DNA of 64,000 nt from Hymenobacter nivis (GTDB lineage Bacteria; Bacteroidota; Bacteroidia; Cytophagales; Hymenobacteraceae): the NCBI RefSeq assembly GCF_003149515.1, contig NZ_CP029145.1, forward strand, positions 248,001 through 312,000, in the 5' to 3' direction. The stretch's first letter is position 1; each line of letters starts with the position of its first letter. Below the pieces are notes generated by a model. That model was not told where the DNA came from. It did not search any database and saw only the letters and a program-made list of their open reading frames with translations. Below, piece after piece: positions 27,651 to 36,914 of this stretch. Position numbers and translations under genes: made by a program.

Positions 27651-30600
27651 TTAATACAGAACCGTAATCGATCCGGCGTAGGAACGGCCCAGGGGCCCCT
27701 TCGTCACGACGACGTAGTAATACGTGCCTACCGGCGCGGGCTGGCCGTTGATGTCGCCGCGCCACTCGTTGGCCCGGCTGTAGTTATCGACCGAGAAAAC
27801 CTTGTTGCCCCAGCGGTTGAACACGTTCACAGTGTTGTCGGGAAACTGCTCGATGAACTCAATCTGCCAGGTGTCATCGCGGCCGTCGCCGTTGGGCGTG
27901 AAGGCGTTGGGGATGCGGATGGGCGGGCGCACGGTCACGGTCACCTGATCGGAGCTGGCGCAGCCGCCGACCCCGGCCGAGAGGGTGTAGGTAGTGGTGG
28001 CCGTGGGCGCGGCCACGGGGTGCAGCGGGTCGTTGGCCGGAATAGTTAGCCCCGTGGCGGGCGTCCACGTCACGGGGTAGTTGCCGTCGGCAGTGCCTTC
28101 CAGCACCACGGATGTGCCCAGCAGAATCTCCTTATCGGGGCCCGCATTCACCACTACCGGCGGCTGAATGCGCACGCCCACGCCGTTGGACACCACCGTT
28201 ACGGACTGTCCGCAGGCGTTAACGGTGCGCAGGCGCAGCGTCACGAGCTGGCCGTCGCGCAGCGTTGTGCTGGTGAAGACCGGCCCTATGGCCCCGTTCA
28301 CGTCGTTGCCGTTCACCTGCCATTGGTAGGCGGGGGCCAGGCCGGCCTCCGTCACGCTGGCGATGCTGAACGTGAGTGGTGCGCCCAGGCACACGGGTCC
28401 GTTGGGCTGTACAGTGATGGCGAGTGTGGGCGTGGGCGTCGGCGTGCGCGTCACTGTGACCGTAGCCGCGACCAGGTTTGCCGTGACGCACAGCCCCGCC
28501 GTGGGCGTTACTTCCACCCGCACCTGGTCACCGGTCACCAGCGTGCTGCTCGTGAACGTGGGCCCGCTGGCCACGGCCACGTTGTTGACGAACCATTGAA
28601 AACCAGGCGTGGGGCCCACGTTCGTGGCCACAGCCGCGAAGGTGAGGGCCGTGCCGGGGCATTGCGTGGGCGGCGCCGCCAGGCTCACGCTGGGCGTCAC
28701 GAAGGGCTGCACAACTATCGTCAGCACGTTGGAAACCGCTGTGGAACAGGTGCCCGTGCCCGACGTTGCCCGGCGCCGGTAGTAGGTGGTGGCCGTGAGT
28801 GGCCCAGTCGCGTAAATAAGGCCGGTGGCCCCGGCGATGGGGTTCCAGTTGGCATTATCTGCCGACACTTCCCATTGGTAAGTAAAAGTGCCCGTGCCGC
28901 CGCTGGCCTCGGTACCGCTGGAAAATGAAGAGGGCGCGGTGCCGGTGCAGATGGTCTGGCTGGCCGAGATGCTGCCCGCGTTCAGCGGTGGCAACAGCGT
29001 CAGGGCAACGGAGGACGAATATTCCAGGCCGCAAACCCCCGATGTTGCCCGGCGCCGGTAGTAGGTGGTGGCTGTGAGCGGGCCGGGCGCGTAGTCGGCG
29101 CCGGTGGCGCCGGCAATGGGCGTCCAGGTACTGTTGTTCGGCGACGATTCCCACTGGTAAGCATACGTGCCCGTACCGCCACTGGCCCCCGCCGTGCTGG
29201 TGAGGGGGGCGGGGGTAGCGCCCGGACACAGCCCCTGGGGGCTGCCGATGGTGCCGGCCGCCAGTGCCGGGGCCACGGTGATGACCACGACGTTGGAGAA
29301 AACCGGGGCGCAGGTACCGGGCGAACTCGCCCGGCGGCGGAAGTAAGCGGTGGAGCCGAGCGAGCCCGGCGCGTAAGCCAGCCCGGTAGCCCCGTTAATA
29401 GCAGTCCAGGTCGCATTGTCCGGGGAGAATTCCCACTGATAGGCAATGGGCCCCGGGCCGCCCGTGGCCGGCGTTTCGCTGGTGAGGGGCGCCGGCGCCG
29501 CGCCGAGGCAGATGGCTTGGTTGGCCGCAATAGTGCCGGCCAACAGGGCAGGCAGCACGGTCAGCTTCACGGCGTTGGATACCGCGCCGCAGGGCCCCGA
29601 CGTCACCCGGCGGCGGAAGTAGGTGGTGGCGGCGAGGATTCCGGGTACGAAGGTTGCGTTCGTAGCGCCAGCAATGGCCGTCCAGGCAATGTTGTCCGGC
29701 GACGATTCCCACTGATAAATGAATGTGCCGGTGCCACCTATGGGCAGGGAGGTGCTCATGAGGGGCACGGCGCCGCTGCCCGCGCATACGGTTTGGTCGG
29801 CGGTAATGCTGCCAGCGGTCAGCACCGGCAGCACGGTGATGGCAACGGACGCCGTGGGCGTGCGCGGGGCGCAGAAGCCCGAGGTCACCAGCCGCCGGAA
29901 ATAGGTGGTGACGGTGAGGGGCCCCGGCGCGAAACCCGGGCCATTGGCACCGTTAATGTCGGCCCAGGTGGTGTTGTCGGGCGACGACTGCCACTGGAAC
30001 GTGAACTGCCCGGTGCCGGCGCCGGGCGCGGCCGTGCTGGTGAGCGGGGCCGGTGTGGACCCGCCGCACAGCGTTTGGGCCGCCCCGATGCTGCCCGGTG
30101 TGGGGGCCCCTGGTACTGGAACCTGGAACTGAATCTGCCGGCAAAAGCAGCCGGTTGTGATAAGGAGCGTTACCGTGTAACTCTTCGCGCTGGGGAAGGT
30201 GTGGGGCGGATTAGCCAGCATCGACTTAGGACTACCGTCGCCAAAATCCCAGGAGTAGCTCACCAGGGCAAAATTGACGGGCGGGCTCGTAAACGTAATC
30301 TCCAAACAAGCCGTGGACTGCGCCCCGAAGCCAAATTGCAGCAACGAGCTTTGGTTGAAGTTGACCAGGCCCAGGCCGCTCAGGCGCCCCCCCAGCTTCA
30401 GGCTGTCGTCGGCGTAGCGGGCCTTGGCCCCCAGCGAGTCGGGGTAGGTAATGAAGCCCAGCGCGGGCTGGTTGTTGCGGGCCACGTAAATCTTGCCATC
30501 GGGTGCGGCTTGCAGGGAACCCAGGTCGGCGGGGGTCTTCTGCTTAAGTGGAATGTCCTTCGGCTTGGGAACCGGCCCATTGCCGCTGATATCGAATTGC

Positions 30601-31592
30601 AGTAGCTTGGGCGGGTTCATCACCGTTGCGTAGAGGTAGCTACCGGGCGAAAACCCAACCCCGTAGTATTTCCCCGCGCCTTTGTCCACGATGTACGGAA
30701 CCATTGGATTCGCGCTCACCGTGCCCGTGTTGGTATTAAACCCGAACAGTTCGACGGTGCTGCTACTGTCGCCCAGTACTTCGCTGTAGCGGGCCAGGGC
30801 CAGCCGCTGGCCATCGGGGGTTACCTTCATCTGGCCTTTGTAGCCCAGAGCCGCCTTGCTCGGCGCGTGCAAGCTGCCGATAGTCGAAATAATGGGCGCG
30901 TCGATGAGGACCGGACCTATATAGTTGGCTGCTTGCTGCACACGATAGGCCAGAAAGGCATCGCCCCGGTTATCATTGCCGGTTTTGGCATCGCCCCAGC
31001 CGTGCGTGATGACCCAGATATCACAGCCGTTTTTATGGAATACGCCCGTTAGCTTCTCCGCCGTGCCACGGGCCAGGGGCGTATTTCTGGTAGCGAGTAT
31101 GACGGTGCCCGGCCCACCGCCCGCGGGAATGGTTATTTCCGAGTAGCTCAGGCCCACGGTGCTGTTCAGGGTGAAGAGCAGGTAGCGCGTCGGTTGACCC
31201 GGCATAGGTATGCCCGGCATCTTAAGGGGCAGGGGGCCGTCGGTAGTGAAGCGATTGCCAGCCAAGCCCGTGCCATTGGTCATCACGGTACCGTCGCCGT
31301 TCCAAACGGTTTCGCCGTTGCTATAAAAGAGGATTTTGCCGTTTTTATCCGACATCACCCCCGAGCCAGCGGGGGCGTCCATCGCCCCGTCCGTCAGCAC
31401 CTTGGGCAGGGAACTACGATTGAGAGAATCGACCGTGAGATTATTGAAGTCAAGCCCCGCTTTGTAGCCGAAGTACCAAGTGTTGGCAAACTTCTCGTCA
31501 GCCGCGCACTCAGGCGGGGCCGGGGGAGCCGTTTGCGCCAGGGTCGCTGAGGCCCCACCCAGCAGGAGCAGCAGCGCCAGTAGCCAGCCCAT
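27651..31592 (-). CDS. large T9SS type-B cargo with Ig-like repeats
   Basis: Secreted protein of 1313 residues. Signal peptide MGWLLALLLLLGGASATLAQ; then a region of about 420 residues resembling a propeller (repeated GKILFYSNGETVW, PDGKIYVARNNQ-type segments); a PKD domain (VSYSWDFGDGSP); at least six Ig-like repeats of about 85 residues, each with a C.G..PAPLTS-type start, YQWE(S/F)SPDN.TW centre and TTY(F/Y)RRR(V/A)TSG end; and two further Ig-like domains. The C-terminus (IPNAFTPNGDGRDDTWQIEF, VFNRWGNKVF, GTYYYVVV) is the type-B gliding-associated sorting domain. It is probably a surface-anchored adhesin exported by T9SS with the downstream PorP/SprF. The ATG at 31592 begins the signal peptide. 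Confidence 0.93.
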   Translation of the reverse strand: MGWLLALLLLLGGASATLAQTAPPAPPECAADEKFANTWYFGYKAGLDFNNLTVDSLNRSSLPKVLTDGAMDAPAGSGVMSDKNGKILFYSNGETVWNGDGTVMTNGTGLAGNRFTTDGPLPLKMPGIPMPGQPTRYLLFTLNSTVGLSYSEITIPAGGGPGTVILATRNTPLARGTAEKLTGVFHKNGCDIWVITHGWGDAKTGNDNRGDAFLAYRVQQAANYIGPVLIDAPIISTIGSLHAPSKAALGYKGQMKVTPDGQRLALARYSEVLGDSSSTVELFGFNTNTGTVSANPMVPYIVDKGAGKYYGVGFSPGSYLYATVMNPPKLLQFDISGNGPVPKPKDIPLKQKTPADLGSLQAAPDGKIYVARNNQPALGFITYPDSLGAKARYADDSLKLGGRLSGLGLVNFNQSSLLQFGFGAQSTACLEITFTSPPVNFALVSYSWDFGDGSPKSMLANPPHTFPSAKSYTVTLLITTGCFCRQIQFQVPVPGAPTPGSIGAAQTLCGGSTPAPLTSTAAPGAGTGQFTFQWQSSPDNTTWADINGANGPGFAPGPLTVTTYFRRLVTSGFCAPRTPTASVAITVLPVLTAGSITADQTVCAGSGAVPLMSTSLPIGGTGTFIYQWESSPDNIAWTAIAGATNATFVPGILAATTYFRRRVTSGPCGAVSNAVKLTVLPALLAGTIAANQAICLGAAPAPLTSETPATGGPGPIAYQWEFSPDNATWTAINGATGLAYAPGSLGSTAYFRRRASSPGTCAPVFSNVVVITVAPALAAGTIGSPQGLCPGATPAPLTSTAGASGGTGTYAYQWESSPNNSTWTPIAGATGADYAPGPLTATTYYRRRATSGVCGLEYSSSVALTLLPPLNAGSISASQTICTGTAPSSFSSGTEASGGTGTFTYQWEVSADNANWNPIAGATGLIYATGPLTATTYYRRRATSGTGTCSTAVSNVLTIVVQPFVTPSVSLAAPPTQCPGTALTFAAVATNVGPTPGFQWFVNNVAVASGPTFTSSTLVTGDQVRVEVTPTAGLCVTANLVAATVTVTRTPTPTPTLAITVQPNGPVCLGAPLTFSIASVTEAGLAPAYQWQVNGNDVNGAIGPVFTSTTLRDGQLVTLRLRTVNACGQSVTVVSNGVGVRIQPPVVVNAGPDKEILLGTSVVLEGTADGNYPVTWTPATGLTIPANDPLHPVAAPTATTTYTLSAGVGGCASSDQVTVTVRPPIRIPNAFTPNGDGRDDTWQIEFIEQFPDNTVNVFNRWGNKVFSVDNYSRANEWRGDINGQPAPVGTYYYVVVTKGPLGRSYAGSITVLY

Positions 31593-32006
31593 CGCTGGCC
31601 GGCGGGGCTTAACAGTAAGTGGGGTAAGAATTCGGGGAGTGGATAGGGTAGAATACAGTAGCGCTGCGGGCATAGGGGGGCAGGTAAGTGGGCAGACAGG
31701 TAAGCGGCTACTTTAGAAGAGAAGAACCACTCGTCGCCCTTTAAGGAACGGAGCCTGATGACCAGTTATTGCTGTAAAAAGCGCTGCTAGTCGGTTTCAA
31801 GTAAAGCTACGCACTGCCAGCCAGCTTTGTGCAAGGCAATGCCCGAATAGTGCCGAAGGAGCCCACCCAACGCTCCTTTATGGGCTCCGCTGGCCTCAGC
31901 CGCGTGGGTGGGGCCAGCGGGGGGCGGTTTGCGGCAAGCTGAAAAGCTCCCGTTTTCGGCTCCGGACTTTCCCGGGCGTGGCGTGGGCTGCGCCGCTGCG
32001 GCCGAG
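31593..32006. other. divergent intergenic region, no gene recognised
   Basis: About 414 bp between the T9SS cargo gene (minus) and the DUF92 gene (plus). No coding region with family similarity and no long palindrome was recognised. It should contain the promoters of both genes; only the DUF92 box (32007) was identifiable. Confidence 0.4.
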
Positions 32007-32014
32007 TAGTTTTG
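32007..32014 (+). promoter_or_regulatory. candidate -7 box for DUF92 gene, very close to the start codon
   Basis: TAGTTTTG matches TAnnTTTG and ends only 5 bp before the ATG at 32020. A transcript from it would be leaderless or nearly so. Confidence 0.5.
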
Positions 32015-32019
32015 CCTGC

Positions 32020-32727
32020 ATGACGGCCATGTACTCTTTTGGTTTGGTTGCCTTGCTGCTCGGGGCCGGCATGGCCTACAGCACCCGCACCGGCAAGCTG
32101 ACCCCCGCCGCCGCTGGCACGGGGGGCCTCCTGGGCCTGCTCATCTACGGGGGCGCGGGCTTTGGGGGACTTGGCCTGTTGGTCCTCTTTTTTGGGTTGG
32201 GTTCGGCTGCTTCGGCGTGGCAGGGCCCCACGAAGCGCCGGCTCGGGCTGGCCGAAGCCAACAAAGGCCGGCGCACCGCAGGGCAGGTGCTGGCCAATGC
32301 TGGCGTGGCGGGGCTGCTCGGGGCGGTGGCCGCGTGCTATCCCGCGCACGCGCCGCTGGCCCGGCTGATGCTGGCCGGGAGCTTTGCCGCGGCCACGGCC
32401 GACACGCTGGCCTCGGAGCTGGGCAACGTCTACGGCCGCCGCTACTACAACGTCCTGACCTGGCGGCCCGACGTGCGGGGCGAGAACGGGGTCGTCAGCC
32501 TGGAGGGTACGCTCCTGGGCCTGGTGGGGAGTGCGCTGGTGGCCGGCCTGTACGGCTTATGCTTCGGCTGGGGCCCGAGCGTCGGTTGGCTGCTCGTGGC
32601 CGGCACAGCTGGCAACCTCGCGGATTCGGTGCTGGGGGCCACGCTGGAACGGCAACAGCTCATCAGCAACAACACCGTCAACCTGCTCAATACGCTGGTG
32701 GGGGCCCTAGTGGCAGGCGCTCTGTAG
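32020..32727 (+). CDS. DUF92-family membrane protein
   Basis: Polytopic membrane protein of 235 residues in the DUF92 (TIGR00297) family. Typical segments are KRRLGLAEANKGRRTAGQVLAN, SFAAATADTLASELGNVYG and the C-terminal GTAGNLADSVLGATLERQ, followed by NTVNLLNTLVGALVA. About six hydrophobic segments are visible. The fold is shared with proteins processing isoprenoid or vitamin intermediates, but the substrate in bacteria is unknown. The start at 32020 sits just after a promoter box; 32029 is an alternative ATG. It converges on the SseB-like gene. Confidence 0.88.
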   Translation: MTAMYSFGLVALLLGAGMAYSTRTGKLTPAAAGTGGLLGLLIYGGAGFGGLGLLVLFFGLGSAASAWQGPTKRRLGLAEANKGRRTAGQVLANAGVAGLLGAVAACYPAHAPLARLMLAGSFAAATADTLASELGNVYGRRYYNVLTWRPDVRGENGVVSLEGTLLGLVGSALVAGLYGLCFGWGPSVGWLLVAGTAGNLADSVLGATLERQQLISNNTVNLLNTLVGALVAGAL

Positions 32728-32828
32728 CCGCGGCCTGCCCCCGGGGCCCGCCGCCGCCTGGCACCCCGGCCCAATGGGAAAGCTCCGTGCGGCCGGTTGC
32801 CTGGGTCTTCAGGGACCCTAAAATAGCG

Positions 32829-32897
32829 AGCGGCGCCTCCCTGCGTCTCAACCGCTGCCCGATTTCGGGCCGGCGGGAAACGCAAGGAGGCGCCGCT
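32829..32897. terminator. inverted repeat between convergent genes
   Basis: Arms AGCGGCGCCTCCCTGCGT (32829-32846) and its near-complement (32880-32897, one mismatch) around a 33-base loop. It lies between the convergent DUF92 and SseB-like genes and probably acts as a bidirectional terminator or is a solo repeat. Confidence 0.65.
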
Positions 32898-32971
32898 ACT
32901 TTATAGCAAAAGTTTGGAAATTAACCCAAACCGCCTCGTTGCCAGCGGCTAATGCCGCCTGCAAAGCTGCG

Positions 32972-33937
32972 CTAGGCGCGCTGGTAAATGGGCTCTACCT
33001 GTAGGAAATACGGGTTCACGCCTTCCTGCGATTCCAGGTCCAGCAGCATCAGGTCCACGAACTGGAAAGCGTCGGTTCTGCCTTCCAGCACGGGGCCCAG
33101 CTCCTGCATGAACTCGGGGGTGGCGGCGTCGCTCTCGAAGGCCAGTAATAGGCGGGGCGTTTCGGGGGCGTTAGCCAGCTGCATCTGGGCGAGGTAGGCG
33201 GTGCGCAGATGCGGCTGAGTGGCGGCCCAGGCCACCACGGCGTCGGCCACGGCGGTGGGGTAGTCTTCGGGCTGGCTCAGCAGCACCTCGGCGTCGCCGC
33301 CGGCGGGCGAAGTCGGGCCCGTGAGCTGGCCGTTGAGCAGGGCCTCAATCTCCTCCTTGGGTAGCAGTTTGCCGGCGGGCGAGAAGGGGTTCAGCACGCA
33401 GTCCTGGCCCTGCACCATGCTGAAAAACGCGTGGCCGGGGATGCGGACGTAGCTCACCTCGGCGGCGTCCTGGCCGCCGTCGGTGAGGCGGCTGGGCGAG
33501 GTGAAGATGGGTAGCTTGCCATCGGTGAGCACCTGTAGCTGGATTTGCGCGCCTTCGGCGGGCACCACATCGCCGGGACCCACGCCTTCTTCGGGGGCCA
33601 GAATCATTAGGATTTCCTCCTGCATCAGGGCCTGGTAGAAGGCCGGGCGGGCCTGCTCCTCGGTGGCGGCCAGTAGCAGCAGCTGCTCCAGCACGTTTTC
33701 GGGCTCGAAGGGGAACGGCAGCGGCTCGGGGGCTGGGAAGGGCAGCGGCGTGGCCGATACCTGCGCCAGTTCGGGAGCCGGCGTCTTGAAGTTGGAGCCC
33801 TGGTAGCGGGGCCCGGCGGGCTTGGCTGTGGTTAAGGCATCGGCCGGTGCTGGTGTGCCGGGCACGGCAGGGGTAAGAGCCGGCGCGTCGGCGGGTTTAT
33901 TCTCGGGCTTATTTTTTAGAAAGTCAAGCAGACCCAT
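32972..33937 (-). CDS. SseB-like protein
   Basis: Soluble protein of 321 residues. After a 60-residue Pro/Ala/Lys-rich linker that starts MGLLDFLKNK, the middle part (ENVLEQLLLLAATEEQARPAFYQAL... SYVRIPGHAFFSMVQGQDCVLNPFS) matches the SseB N-terminal domain, and the end (RLLLAFESDA, FQFVDLMLLD, FLQVEPIYQR) the SseB C-terminal domain. SseB is linked to serine tolerance in E. coli; the biochemical role is unclear. The ATG at 33937 is chosen because MGLLDFL fits short amphipathic starts of this family and upstream residues are not conserved. Confidence 0.8.
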   Translation of the reverse strand: MGLLDFLKNKPENKPADAPALTPAVPGTPAPADALTTAKPAGPRYQGSNFKTPAPELAQVSATPLPFPAPEPLPFPFEPENVLEQLLLLAATEEQARPAFYQALMQEEILMILAPEEGVGPGDVVPAEGAQIQLQVLTDGKLPIFTSPSRLTDGGQDAAEVSYVRIPGHAFFSMVQGQDCVLNPFSPAGKLLPKEEIEALLNGQLTGPTSPAGGDAEVLLSQPEDYPTAVADAVVAWAATQPHLRTAYLAQMQLANAPETPRLLLAFESDAATPEFMQELGPVLEGRTDAFQFVDLMLLDLESQEGVNPYFLQVEPIYQRA

Positions 33938-34099
33938 GAGGCAAAGAAAAAGAGCAGTGGAATGAACCGCAAAGTACGGCCCGGACGGGAAACGGGCGGG
34001 GGGCCGTGGCATGGACAACTGGTTTTTCGGCCAGTGGCTGGCTGGTTATTGAATTATTGCTGGGGGCCCCGGGCGGTAATTGGCTGTTCAAATTAGAAC

Positions 34100-34200
34100 G
34101 TCATGCCGAGCGAAGCAGAGCGCAGTCGAAGCATCCCTCCCGCTGAGTAAATAATTAATTACTACCGCAGCAGAGATGCTTCTGCTACGCTCAGTATGAC
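34100..34200. repeat. family-2 palindromic repeat overlapping the cytochrome c gene end
   Basis: Begins GTCATGCCGAGCGAAGCAGA and ends with CGCTCAGTATGAC; the arms match the GTCATGCTGAGC...GAAGCATCTCT family. The right half (34162-34200) is read as the last codons and stop of the adjacent cytochrome c gene. Confidence 0.85.
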
Positions 34201-34674
34201 GACCTTTTTGCTACTATGAAGCGCCCCAAGATTAATTGCCTTGTCCGCCTCGCCAACGTTGGGGCAGGCGGTGAGCTGGCGCTCAACCTCCTGGATGGTG
34301 CGGGGCGCGGCGTGGTTGCCCCAGTTGTTCTCGATGTAGTTCAGCAGATTGGTGAGGCGGGCGGGGCTGAGCTGCTTGTCGTCGATGCGGGCGGCGGGCA
34401 TCACCTGGTTGTAGAGGATGCCGTTCACCGTCATGGGGCCGTGCACGCCGCGGCGCAGCATGCAGGGCAGCTCGGCGCGGTGCAGGGCCAGGTAATCGGC
34501 CCCGGCTATGGGCGGAATGAGGCGGCCCAGGCCCTGGCCGGCGTCGCCGTGGCAGCCGGCGCAGGCCTCGGCGTAGATGCGGGCCCCCTGGTGGCGGTTG
34601 TTGGAAAAGCAGCCGGGCAGCGACAGGGCCGCCACCACTCCCAGGGCCCCCAGCCCGAGGCAGCGCCGCATCAT
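34162..34674 (-). CDS. c-type cytochrome lipoprotein
   Basis: Small electron-transfer protein of 170 residues. A lipoprotein signal peptide ends at LSLPGCF; the haem-binding motif is CAGCH at about residue 38, and NQVMPAARID supplies a candidate axial Met. The start codon overlaps the stop of the SCO gene (ATGA), indicating translational coupling. The last residues (VVILSVAEASLLR) are translated from a palindromic repeat, so the native C-terminus probably ended near INLGALHS. With SCO and the small lipoprotein it forms an operon in the periplasm, likely connected to cytochrome oxidase or copper handling. Confidence 0.9.
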   Translation of the reverse strand: MMRRCLGLGALGVVAALSLPGCFSNNRHQGARIYAEACAGCHGDAGQGLGRLIPPIAGADYLALHRAELPCMLRRGVHGPMTVNGILYNQVMPAARIDDKQLSPARLTNLLNYIENNWGNHAAPRTIQEVERQLTACPNVGEADKAINLGALHSSKKVVILSVAEASLLR

Positions 34675-35363
34675 TTGGCGGCGGTGGCTTGGGGGTGGCG
34701 CTCCGCGATTTCGGCTAGCAGCACGGGCAGCTCCTTTTGCAGGCGGGCTACCTCATTGGCGTTCAGGCTATCATACAACCCGCGGATGTGGCCTTGGTCG
34801 TCCACCAGGGCGAAGGTGCCGTTGTGGGCGAAGCCGCCGGGAGCCGCTTTGTCGGGCTGGGCCGCCGTGAAAAAGCCCTTGGCCAGGCCATATACTGTGT
34901 CGCGGGCGGTGGCCGAGCGGCCGGTCGTCACGAAGTGCCAGCGCGCGGCGTCCGTCACGCCCAGGCGCTGGGCGTAGTCGTTGAGTACGAGCAGCGAGTC
35001 GTGGGCCGGGTCGATGGTAAACGACACGAATGCCACGCGCGGGTCGGTGGCGTAGGGCTTGAACACTGTGAGCAGGGCCCCGTTCATTTTGGGGCAGATG
35101 CCGGGGCAGGTGGCGAAGAAGAAATCGGTGATGTAGGCCCGGCCCGCGAAGGTCTGGTTCGTGACGGGTTGGCCGGCCTGGTCCACGGCCTTAAAGGCGG
35201 GGGCGGTGGCAAAAATGGTATCGGCGGGACCCCCGTTGGGGTTGGGGCGCACGTCGCGCTCACCCAGAATGGGCAGGCGGGCGGCTTGGTCGGCACTGGG
35301 GCCAGAGCAGGCCGTGAGCAGGACGGCGGCCAGCGCGGGGGCCAGCCAAAAGCGGTTCGACAT
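34671..35363 (-). CDS. SCO-family copper/thioredoxin-like lipoprotein
   Basis: Periplasmic protein of 230 residues, anchored as a lipoprotein (signal ends at LLTACSG). The thioredoxin-like fold carries FATCPGICPKMNG, with the CxxxC copper ligands, and the conserved His in FAHNGTFALVDDQG. SCO proteins deliver copper to the CuA centre of cytochrome oxidase or act as thiol oxidoreductases. It is the middle gene of an operon: 3 bp after the small lipoprotein gene and overlapping the cytochrome c gene by 4 bp. Confidence 0.93.
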   Translation of the reverse strand: MSNRFWLAPALAAVLLTACSGPSADQAARLPILGERDVRPNPNGGPADTIFATAPAFKAVDQAGQPVTNQTFAGRAYITDFFFATCPGICPKMNGALLTVFKPYATDPRVAFVSFTIDPAHDSLLVLNDYAQRLGVTDAARWHFVTTGRSATARDTVYGLAKGFFTAAQPDKAAPGGFAHNGTFALVDDQGHIRGLYDSLNANEVARLQKELPVLLAEIAERHPQATAAK

Positions 35364-35366
35364 AGC

Positions 35367-35810
35367 TTACTTGGTAGCGGGGGCAGGAGTGCCCGGGGCT
35401 TGCTTCAACAACGCGGCGGCCGAATCGATAGTGCCGTGCATTTGCTTTTCCACGGCTTGCAGCTTCACTTGCTGTTGCTGGATGTAGGCCAGTCGGGCCG
35501 GGGCGGGCGTGGTGGCGGTGTCGGGGGCGTGGTAGCCGTGCATCCAGGCCATCATGGCGTTGTCGGCGGCTTGCAGGCCGTGCACGTAGGGCCCCGGGTT
35601 GGCGGGCTTGGCGGTGGCTATCTGCTGGCGCAGCTCATACAGGCGGCCGGTCTGAGTCATGACCGAGTCGTGGCGGTCCATGAGCAGGGTTTCGGCGGCG
35701 CGGGCGCTAGCGGCGGGCGCGTCGGCGGCAGTAGTGGTGGGCGAGCAGGCGGCCAGGCCGGCGGCGGCCGCTAGGGCCACGAGTAGGGTTTTGGGAGCAA
35801 ATACCTTCAT
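35367..35810 (-). CDS. small lipoprotein of SCO/cytochrome operon
   Basis: Lipoprotein of 147 residues; signal peptide ends at AGLAACSP. The mature protein is helical: a heptad-like region with DRHDSVMTQTGRLYELRQQI, a conserved-looking AWMHGYHAPD, and a C-terminal coiled coil (RLAYIQQQQVKLQAVEKQM). His and Met residues around the centre could bind metal, which would fit the SCO partner, but this is inference. It is first in the operon, ending 3 bp before the SCO gene. I know of similar small lipoproteins beside SCO genes in Bacteroidota, without a defined function. Confidence 0.75.
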   Translation of the reverse strand: MKVFAPKTLLVALAAAAGLAACSPTTTAADAPAASARAAETLLMDRHDSVMTQTGRLYELRQQIATAKPANPGPYVHGLQAADNAMMAWMHGYHAPDTATTPAPARLAYIQQQQVKLQAVEKQMHGTIDSAAALLKQAPGTPAPATK

Positions 35811-35913
35811 GGGGCAAAGGTACCGGCCAGCGGCGTGCCGGCAGCCCGGGCCGCCCGAACCCCGCGGGGCCCCGGCCGTTTAGTAGGGTCCCATACTATT
35901 CAACCCCTTTTTC

Positions 35914-36903
<990 letters not shown>

Positions 36904-36914
36904 CTGTCATTTAG

